Shown: piece after piece, positions 58,993-64,000 of the stretch
How the letters are laid out: each line of letters starts with the position of its first letter
Numbering within the stretch: the stretch's first letter is position 1
DNA from: Mesobacillus subterraneus
GTDB lineage: Bacteria; Bacillota; Bacilli; Bacillales; Cytobacillaceae
Direction of reading: 5' to 3'
Length of the DNA: 64,000 nucleotides
NCBI RefSeq assembly: GCF_023715485.1
Contig: NZ_JAMBOF010000008.1
Coordinates: 162,095 to 226,094 of the forward strand
The notes under the pieces: generated by a model
The model's database searches: none
Seen by the model: the letters and a program-made list of their open reading frames with translations, nothing else
What the model was told of the DNA's origin: nothing
Position numbers and translations under genes: made by a program

Positions 58993-59533
58993 TGCTTATG
59001 ATTTTCTTTACAGGAATATCATGCTCTTCAGTTGGGATTTCAGTTACAATTTGGTTTTTAAAGGCCAATGAAACCGTATTACCATGATAGTTTGCCAGAA
59101 AACGGTCGTAATATCCTCCACCAAAGCCAAGTCTGTATCCACTTTCAGAAAAAGCAAGGCCAGGGACGAGCACTAAGTCTATTTCTTCAGGTTTTACCGT
59201 TTCTGTTTCGGAAACGATCGGTTCCAACAAGCCGTAATAGACTGATTCAAGCTGGGAGAATCGAGTCAGCTGCCGGAAATCCAAGCCTCGTAACTTGGGT
59301 TCGCATTTTGGCACGACTATTCTTTTCCCTTGCTCCCAGCCTTTACGGATGATTTGAAAAGTATCAACCTCAGGAGCTTTTGAAATAGTAACGGCGATCG
59401 TTGAAGCTTCTTTCCAGTCTTGATCATTATAAAGCTTCTGGGCAATCTGGTAGGACATATCTTCATAATGAGGTAAGCTCAGCTCCGACAACTCTGCTCT
59501 TACCAATTTACGAAGTTTTTGTTTCGCTTCCAT
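58964..59533 (-). CDS. yqgN: 5-formyltetrahydrofolate cyclo-ligase
   Basis: 189 codons from ATG 59533 (GGGGGAAG 6 bases upstream). MEAKQKLRKLVRAELSEL, GKRIVVPKCEPKLRGLDFRQLTRFSQLE, and the hallmark IDLVLVPGLAFSESGYRLGFGGGYYDRFLANY (ATP/folate site). Converts 5-formyl-THF to 5,10-methenyl-THF with ATP. Confidence 0.95.
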   Translation of the reverse strand: MEAKQKLRKLVRAELSELSLPHYEDMSYQIAQKLYNDQDWKEASTIAVTISKAPEVDTFQIIRKGWEQGKRIVVPKCEPKLRGLDFRQLTRFSQLESVYYGLLEPIVSETETVKPEEIDLVLVPGLAFSESGYRLGFGGGYYDRFLANYHGNTVSLAFKNQIVTEIPTEEHDIPVKKIISNEEVIFVGR

Positions 59534-59650
59534 CAATTCTTCCCCCAAACTTCACAAAATTTCGTTATGTATAAACTTTACCATTATTTTCTTTGTCTGG
59601 CATTTTTAAAAGGAAATTTATATATACTCTATGAATTTAAGCAAACAAAA

Positions 59651-59677
59651 AAGCAGCTGGGAAAATTCCCGCTGCTT
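59651..59677 (-). terminator. Intrinsic terminator after rpmG
   Basis: AAGCAGC (59651-59657) pairs with GCTGCTT (59671-59677) and GGGAA (59659-59663) with TTCCC (59666-59670), one bulge; TTTTTTG follows on the minus strand. Confidence 0.85.
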
Positions 59678-59825
59678 ATTTTGTTTCGCGATGTACAGTA
59701 GAACGCTTTTCTCTTGAGCAATATTTCTTAAGCTCAAGACGATCTGGGTTGTTACGCTTATTTTTTTTAGAAATATAGTTGCGCTCTCCGCATTCTGTGC
59801 AAGCTAATGTAATGTTTACACGCAT
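59676..59825 (-). CDS. rpmG: 50S ribosomal protein L33
   Basis: 49 codons: [24 protein letters not shown]... [15 protein letters not shown]. The usual bacterial L33 length. It keeps one CxxC (CTEC) but the second pair is reduced to a single Cys (KYCSR), the zinc-reduced form. Isolated gene with GGAGG upstream and terminator. Short enough to escape length cut-offs. Confidence 0.96.
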   Translation of the reverse strand: MRVNITLACTECGERNYISKKNKRNNPDRLELKKYCSREKRSTVHRETK

Positions 59826-59882
59826 ATTATTTCCCTCCAAACTAATTCAAGCTAGGTTCGTGCATACGACTTTTCTATAATA

Positions 59883-60515
59883 TCACTTTTTGTCGGGAAA
59901 CGCTAGTGTGTTTTTCAAAAGCATATTATTCAAATTTACGACCGTATTTTTTTCCGTCCCTTCAATCATCCAGCAGCTGCTTTTTTGAGTTTCACGAGGC
60001 CCCATATTCAGGTCAAGCGAAAAGACGCTGGCAGCTGCTCCTTTCGCCATCGGCTGATAATTGAGCTTTCCTGACTCACGGCAGTTCCACAGGCGTTCGG
60101 TACTGATGTTCCATACCGGCTGGACTGTGCATTGCTTCATCCTGCCGCTGCTATTCATCCCGTTCACTAAATAAATTCTTTTATCGGCAATATGGAAGAT
60201 GACATCCTCATTTGGCGATACGAAACTTAAGTGTTCATTCGCTGTTTCAGCATGCCGTTGAATTAGGATCAATTTTGCTTGCTTACAGGATTTGGCATGA
60301 TTCGTTACGAAAATATCAAAAAACTCTACCTTAGAATGTATATTAGCCTGTTTGACTTTAATCGATAATTCATCAAACGGCAGCAGCTTTTCGCTGGCAT
60401 TGCCCAGCCAGTATATTTTACCGTCGATCCATAAACCATGGCTGAAGATCAAAGGCTTTCTGCTGTATTCCATTCTGCCATCATCGTCTACCTCAAGATA
60501 AGCATTCATTTTCAT
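59883..60515 (-). CDS. Hypothetical protein next to the glycosyltransferase
   Basis: 210 codons. MNAYLEVDDDGRMEYSRKPLIFSHGLWIDGKIYWLG..., then beta-rich with DEDVIFHIADKRIYLVNG and WMIEGTEKNTVVNL near the end. No signal or membrane segment. It is in the place of B. subtilis yqgL and shares the operon (4-base overlap) with the yqgM-like gene; identity with YqgL cannot be proven here. Confidence 0.7.
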   Translation of the reverse strand: MKMNAYLEVDDDGRMEYSRKPLIFSHGLWIDGKIYWLGNASEKLLPFDELSIKVKQANIHSKVEFFDIFVTNHAKSCKQAKLILIQRHAETANEHLSFVSPNEDVIFHIADKRIYLVNGMNSSGRMKQCTVQPVWNISTERLWNCRESGKLNYQPMAKGAAASVFSLDLNMGPRETQKSSCWMIEGTEKNTVVNLNNMLLKNTLAFPDKK

Positions 60516-61732
60516 TGCATTCCCTCCTTCTGTGAAGAGTATAAATTTAATGAACTACTATAGAGTTTATCTGTTGCCTTCGCGTTTTGTTCCCAGCTGA
60601 AATTAGCATTAGCCGCTAATTCCCCTTTTGTGGCTATGGCTCTAGCAAGCTGGTCATTCTTTATAATGAAATTAATTGTATCTGTTAAACTTTTTTCATC
60701 ATCAGGTTTCATGTAAAAGCCTGTCTCAAAATTCTCTACAAGACTCTTCAGCCCACCTGTTTCGGCTACAATCGTAGGTACACCAGCCGCCAGTGCTTCG
60801 GCAGCAGCAAGTCCGAATGGTTCATAACTGCTTGCAAACACTGCCATGTCTGCCCTTTGCAAAAAACCTTTGCGGATGCCATCATTGACAAAACCAATGA
60901 AATAAACAGTATCAGTCAATCCAAGCTGCTTTACCTTTTGCCGGTATATTTCTAGCAGCGGTCCATTTCCTGCGATTACAAAGCAAAGCTCTGGGCAGAC
61001 AGTTTTTAGAGCTAATGCGGAACGGATTATAGTTCCAAACCCTTTTTCCTCTACCATTCTTCCGATTGAAAAGACCACTTTCCTTCCTCTTAAAAAAGGA
61101 TATACTTCCTCAATGTGAATGTCCGGTATGCTGCGGTTATCAGCCTCTGCTCCATTTGCAATGACAGAAATCTTTTCTTTTGACACTTTAAATAATCTGG
61201 CAACCTCATCTTCCATATAATTGCTGCACACAATGATTTCATCAGCTGTGTGTGCAAGATTCTTTTCTTTTGAAAAAACAAACTGCTGCAGCTCAGTATA
61301 AATTCCTTTATTGCGGCCAAATTCCGTTCCATGAATGGTCGCAATTAATGGTATACCTAAAGATTGGCTTATAAATTCAGCCGCTGGACCTGTCAGCCAA
61401 TCATGTGTATGGACTGCATCTAATTCGATATGATCAGCAATCGCGATTGCTTCTTCTAACGCTGCTAAGTTCAGGCCGCCAATCCAGGCAAGGAAGTCTG
61501 GATCATTTTGATTCAAGGGGGATACCCGATGAATATGGACACCATCCCTTTTTTCATAGCTTAGCGATTCAAATGCTCTTGCAGTGATGACATGGATATC
61601 ATAATTCATTTTCACTAGTTCTATAGAGAGAGCATGCACATGCCTGGCAAGTCCCCCGACTATATGCGGCGGATACTCCCAGGATAGCATCAAGATAGTC
61701 TTCCTATCTTCTGTTCCTTTGCTGTTTTTCAC
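60512..61732 (-). CDS. yqgM: GT4-family glycosyltransferase (YqgM-like)
   Basis: 406 codons from GTG 61732 (GGGAG 8 bases upstream). MLSWEYPPHIVGGLARHVHAL (donor loop as in glycogen synthase-like GT4), HTHDWLTGPAAEF, ATIHGTEFGRNKG, VFSIGRMVEEKGFGTII, and the C-terminal EPFGLAAAEALAAGVPTIVAETGGLKSLV (E-x7-E motif). Retaining transferase using a nucleotide sugar; acceptor unknown. In operon with a DUF4912 protein. Confidence 0.88.
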   Translation of the reverse strand: MKNSKGTEDRKTILMLSWEYPPHIVGGLARHVHALSIELVKMNYDIHVITARAFESLSYEKRDGVHIHRVSPLNQNDPDFLAWIGGLNLAALEEAIAIADHIELDAVHTHDWLTGPAAEFISQSLGIPLIATIHGTEFGRNKGIYTELQQFVFSKEKNLAHTADEIIVCSNYMEDEVARLFKVSKEKISVIANGAEADNRSIPDIHIEEVYPFLRGRKVVFSIGRMVEEKGFGTIIRSALALKTVCPELCFVIAGNGPLLEIYRQKVKQLGLTDTVYFIGFVNDGIRKGFLQRADMAVFASSYEPFGLAAAEALAAGVPTIVAETGGLKSLVENFETGFYMKPDDEKSLTDTINFIIKNDQLARAIATKGELAANANFSWEQNAKATDKLYSSSLNLYSSQKEGMQ

Positions 61733-62189
61733 TTTTGCTGCTCCCTTCAAGGGTGTCATAATAGGTGTAAGTACTCACCTGTCCTACCCATCCAGGGGAC
61801 TGCTGATCATAAATATTTTCTTTTGATTCTATTGAGTTAAGACTTGAAATGATTTCATTTGACCTTAACACCGGGAAAAATTTCTCTTCGTTTAGCTTGA
61901 TTCCTAGTTCCACAACATAACTTCGGTTTTCGCTTACACCCTTGAATAGCCAGCTCGATACATCTTGCCGCAAGACGATCTCTTGAATACAGCCATCATT
62001 CCTGCCATTCGCTAGATCATACAGTCGCAAGGTTCTGACAACCCGTTTTTCCGGTAAATTGAAATAACGGCTCATGAATTGCACTTTCTCATCCTGGAGC
62101 TGCCAAAAAACAAAAAGCTTGCCGGGTGAAAGGATTCGCGCAGACAGATGGTCATATGTCTTGCTTGCTCTATGTTTTCTTATTGTCAC
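61704..62189 (-). CDS. DUF4912 domain protein
   Basis: 161 codons. TYDHLSARILSPGKLFVFWQLQDEKVQFMSRYF, VVRTLRLYDL and WLFKGVSENRSYVVELGIKLNEEKFFPVLRSNEI are the DUF4912 pattern, often beside GT4 transferases. Overlaps the transferase by 29 bases. Probably carbohydrate-related, not tested. Confidence 0.85.
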   Translation of the reverse strand: MTIRKHRASKTYDHLSARILSPGKLFVFWQLQDEKVQFMSRYFNLPEKRVVRTLRLYDLANGRNDGCIQEIVLRQDVSSWLFKGVSENRSYVVELGIKLNEEKFFPVLRSNEIISSLNSIESKENIYDQQSPGWVGQVSTYTYYDTLEGSSKSEKQQRNRR

Positions 62190-62518
62190 GCTGCACCCCC
62201 AAATTATTAAGTGTATGAATCAAATTAAACATTTATTCTATAAATTTATGTTAGCATGTTACCTGCCTTGCCACAATGAACACAAATTGTCGTAATTTGC
62301 ACCCTCATGAAGATACAATATGGAAGAGTTCAAATATTTTTCACTAGGCTTTATGAATTACAAATATGGTGGGTGATCGACAAGCTTTACAACGACTGGA
62401 AATCATAATATGACAAAACTATCATTTTTTTTCAGGAAAAAAATATGAATCGAATTTTCCTATACGGAATGGTACACTAATTCTATGTGTTCTAATTACA
62501 GCTCGGGAGGAATAACAG
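62190..62518. other. Intergenic region without recognised features
   Basis: 329 bases between the divergent DUF4912 and yqzD-like genes. AT-rich. A possible -10 TACACT about 35 bases before the yqzD-like start is seen, but no convincing -35. No ORF, hairpin or repeat of note. Confidence 0.6.
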
Positions 62519-62893
62519 ATGGGCTACATAATCATAAGTCTGGTCGCCCTTGCAGCACTCCTTTTTGGACTCTCATTCTTTTTAAAAGACCCGTATAAGG
62601 AACTGCGCGAGGAAATAGACCAGTTAACAATCCAACAAATCCAGGATCTCTACCAGATCAAGAAAAAGCTGAAGGTACTGGAGGAAGAATTGCTTGTAAA
62701 TGATTCAATCCTGGAAAAGCAATCTTCATTTACTTCTGGCAAAAAGCAAATCCATGATATCATTAAAAACCAAGTATGGTCGCTTGCCCAGCAGGGTATG
62801 GATATTAACCAGATTGCAAAGCAATCTTCTCTTTCGAATCAAGAGGTACAGGAAATCATTAGTGAATTTGTTGATAAAGGACAGATCGTATGA
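62519..62893 (+). CDS. yqzD: YqzD-like membrane-anchored HTH-like protein
   Basis: 124 codons with GGGAGGAATAACAG before ATG. N-terminal membrane helix MGYIIISLVALAALLFGLSFF, a coiled coil (LREEIDQLTIQQIQDLYQIKKKLKVLEEELL), and a C-terminal resolvase-type HTH WSLAQQGMDINQIAKQSSLSNQEVQEII. Overlaps the next gene by 4 bases. Symbol from context with yqzC. Confidence 0.7.
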   Translation: MGYIIISLVALAALLFGLSFFLKDPYKELREEIDQLTIQQIQDLYQIKKKLKVLEEELLVNDSILEKQSSFTSGKKQIHDIIKNQVWSLAQQGMDINQIAKQSSLSNQEVQEIISEFVDKGQIV

Positions 62894-63369
62894 ATAAACG
62901 GACAGCACAAGCATTTGCATTAGGAATTCTTTTTTCTGCCATATTCCTTTGGGCAGGAGGCAGTGTAATCGCTGAAAAAGAACCGGAACAAAAAGTTGCA
63001 GTTTCGGACGCAAAAAAGGTTCTTGAAACTAAAGGCTATAAAGTAATGAGCAGCAATGAGTTCGCAAAGCTCAATGAGAAGAAAGCTGAAGTGAAAGTAG
63101 AGAAGCCAAAAGAAGAAGCACCTGCTGAAAAGACTGAAGCAGAAGAAGTGAAAGAGGAGAAAAAATTCACCCTCGTAATCGCTGGCGGAATGACTCCAGG
63201 TGACGTTGCAATCATGCTGAAAAGCCAGGGAATCATTGATGATGAAACTAAGTTTGAAAGATTCCTGATTGACAAGGGCTACCATACCAAGGTCCAAATC
63301 GGTCAGTACGAGCTAACTGGCGGCATGGATTATCACCAGATTGCCAAAGTTATTACGAAAAATAGATAA
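62890..63369 (+). CDS. yqzC: YqzC-like, MltG-related LysM/YceG-like membrane protein
   Basis: 159 codons. N-terminal membrane helix AFALGILFSAIFLWAGG, a Lys/Glu-rich linker (EVKVEKPKEEAPAEKTEAEEV), and a C-terminal 60-residue domain TLVIAGGMTPGDVAIMLKSQGIIDDETKFERFLIDKGYHTKVQIGQYEL like the N-terminal LysM-like module of endolytic transglycosylase MltG. No catalytic part. Follows the yqzD-like gene. Confidence 0.75.
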   Translation: MNKRTAQAFALGILFSAIFLWAGGSVIAEKEPEQKVAVSDAKKVLETKGYKVMSSNEFAKLNEKKAEVKVEKPKEEAPAEKTEAEEVKEEKKFTLVIAGGMTPGDVAIMLKSQGIIDDETKFERFLIDKGYHTKVQIGQYELTGGMDYHQIAKVITKNR

Positions 63370-63403
63370 TATTATGGATTAGACCTGCTATCAGCAGGGT
63401 CTC

Positions 63404-63455
63404 AGACTGTAGACATACTAGTTGAAAAACCAGTGTGTCTACAGTCTTTTTATTA
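63404..63455 (+). terminator. Long-stem terminator after yqzC
   Basis: 16-base stem AGACTGTAGACATACT (63404-63419) with AGTGTGTCTACAGTCT (63432-63447), one wobble, followed by TTTTATTATT. A smaller hairpin GACC...GGTC (63382-63401) precedes it. Confidence 0.85.
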
Positions 63456-63581
63456 TTCTTTAGTTATTCTGTTGAGTTCTATTCCGGACACTTATGCTTT
63501 TGCCCAAAAAAACGAAAATGAACCCGAGAAGGTAAAATCAGTTCGCTGCATTGCCCGAAAATACGAGAAAGCACTCAAAAC

Positions 63582-63873
63582 GGTAAAAGCAGGGCCTCTC
63601 CTTTGCCCCAAACTGCGTGAAAAAAACGGAAACGGTAAAAGCAGGGCCTCTCCTTTGCCCCAAACTGCGAGAAAGAACCGAAAACGGTAAAAGCAGGGCC
63701 TCTCCTTTGCCCCAAACTGCGAGAAAAAAACGGAAACGGTAAAAGCAGGGCCTCTCCTTTGCCCCAAACTGCGAGAAAGAACCGAAAACGGTAAAAGCAG
63801 GGCCTCTCCTTTGCCCCAAACTGTGAGAAAGAACCGAAAACGGTAAAAGCAGGGCCTCTCCTTTGCCCCAAAC
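63582..63873. repeat. Tandem array of 52-bp units (5.6 copies)
   Basis: Units start at 63582, 63634, 63686, 63738, 63790 and 63842 with an exact 52-base period; the last is cut after 32 bases by IS sequence. Each starts GGTAAAAGCAGGGCCTCTCC and has GGGC...GCCC that can pair. 52 is not a multiple of 3 and several frames are open through the array, so open frames here are not evidence of coding. No unique spacers, so not CRISPR. Confidence 0.92.
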
Positions 63874-64000
63874 GATTAAGCCCATATAATTGTGTAAAAA
63901 GAAAATGAGTCAAATTAATTCCTTTAGTCAACAATGTTATCAGCGACGAAAACAATGTGGAGGAATTAATTATGACTCAATTACAGTTTAACCTAAATCT
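63874..64000 (+). mobile_element. Left end of an IS256-family insertion sequence, cut by the window
   Basis: The sequence from about 63874 (GATTAAGCCCATATAATTGT, then GTAAAAAG) resembles the terminal inverted repeat of IS256-family elements, and the reading frame at 63972 resembles their transposase. The exact IS border is uncertain by several bases, and the other end is outside the window. Confidence 0.6.
63972..64000 (+). CDS. IS256-family transposase, first codons only
   Basis: ATG 63972 preceded by GGAGG. Only MTQLQFNLN(L) is visible; this start is the common N-terminus of Mutator/IS256-type transposases of Bacillaceae. Nine full codons cannot prove the family by themselves. Confidence 0.55.

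Noticed and set aside
63582..63873. CRISPR-like array
   Set aside because: The 52-bp units are contiguous with no unique spacers, and no cas genes are near.
63492..63955. Three overlapping open frames on the minus strand through the 52-bp repeats, each encoding GQRRGPAFTV-type repeats
   Set aside because: All frames are open only because the 52-base unit lacks stops and rotates frame each repeat; no ribosome site and no sensible protein. Treated as noncoding.

Overview
The window comes from a low-GC endospore-forming Firmicute of the family Bacillaceae. The chromosomal backbone follows the Bacillus subtilis order comG - mgsR(yqgZ) - yqgY - yqgX - yqgW - yqgV - yqgU - yqgS - glcK - yqgQ - gluP(yqgP) - yqgN - rpmG - yqgM - yqzD/yqzC, with extra genes for a GerA-family spore germination protein (SpoVAF-like) and L-lactate dehydrogenase. 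Genus and species cannot be fixed from the sequence alone.

Layout. 1-2.8 kb: 3' part of the competence pilus operon (comGF, GE, GD, GC, GB and the 3' end of comGA, minus strand). 2.83-41.62 kb: a complete-looking temperate siphophage of about 38.8 kb, inserted inside comGA by a large serine integrase. 41.6-42.4 kb: 5' part of comGA. 42.46-63.4 kb: tRNA-Gln and housekeeping genes. 63.4-64 kb: terminator, a 52-bp tandem repeat array and the first bases of an IS256-family element.

The prophage reads, along the minus strand: CI/Cro-type switch (39.0-39.8 kb), early genes, a recombination/replication module (Sak4-like ATPase, DUF669, PrimPol-helicase, ERCC4 nuclease, PAPS-reductase-like protein), many small regulators and Zn-binding proteins, dUTPase, an Xpf/ArpU-type late regulator, HNH, terminase, portal, protease, HK97-type capsid, connectors, tail with a programmed -1 frameshift, tape measure, Dit, receptor-binding candidate, Tal, lysis genes (XhlA-like, holin, amidase) and two more tail-fibre-like genes. 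Beyond these, next to attL, lies a divergent accessory block: small plus-strand genes (6.2-7.1 kb) and a minus-strand cassette of FtsK/SpoIIIE-like ATPase, replication-relaxation protein, a VirB2/TrbC-like small membrane protein and a membrane-anchored M23 peptidase. The integrase and repressor are on the plus strand at the other end.

The most noteworthy points are: (i) the phage sits precisely in comGA and its removal would restore the reading frame, as in the Listeria comK prophage; (ii) a perfect LexA-type box lies in a promoter region between repressor and integrase, before a 34-codon ORF; (iii) the FtsK/replication-relaxation/VirB2-like/M23 cassette; (iv) an operator set in which one palindrome fills the -35/-10 spacer of the early promoter; (v) iteron-like repeats beside the PrimPol gene; (vi) a secreted three-repeat mini-protein in the tail/lysis region; (vii) several very small translationally coupled phage genes that length cut-offs would miss. 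All family assignments are from reading motifs and memory of the families; no database search was possible.
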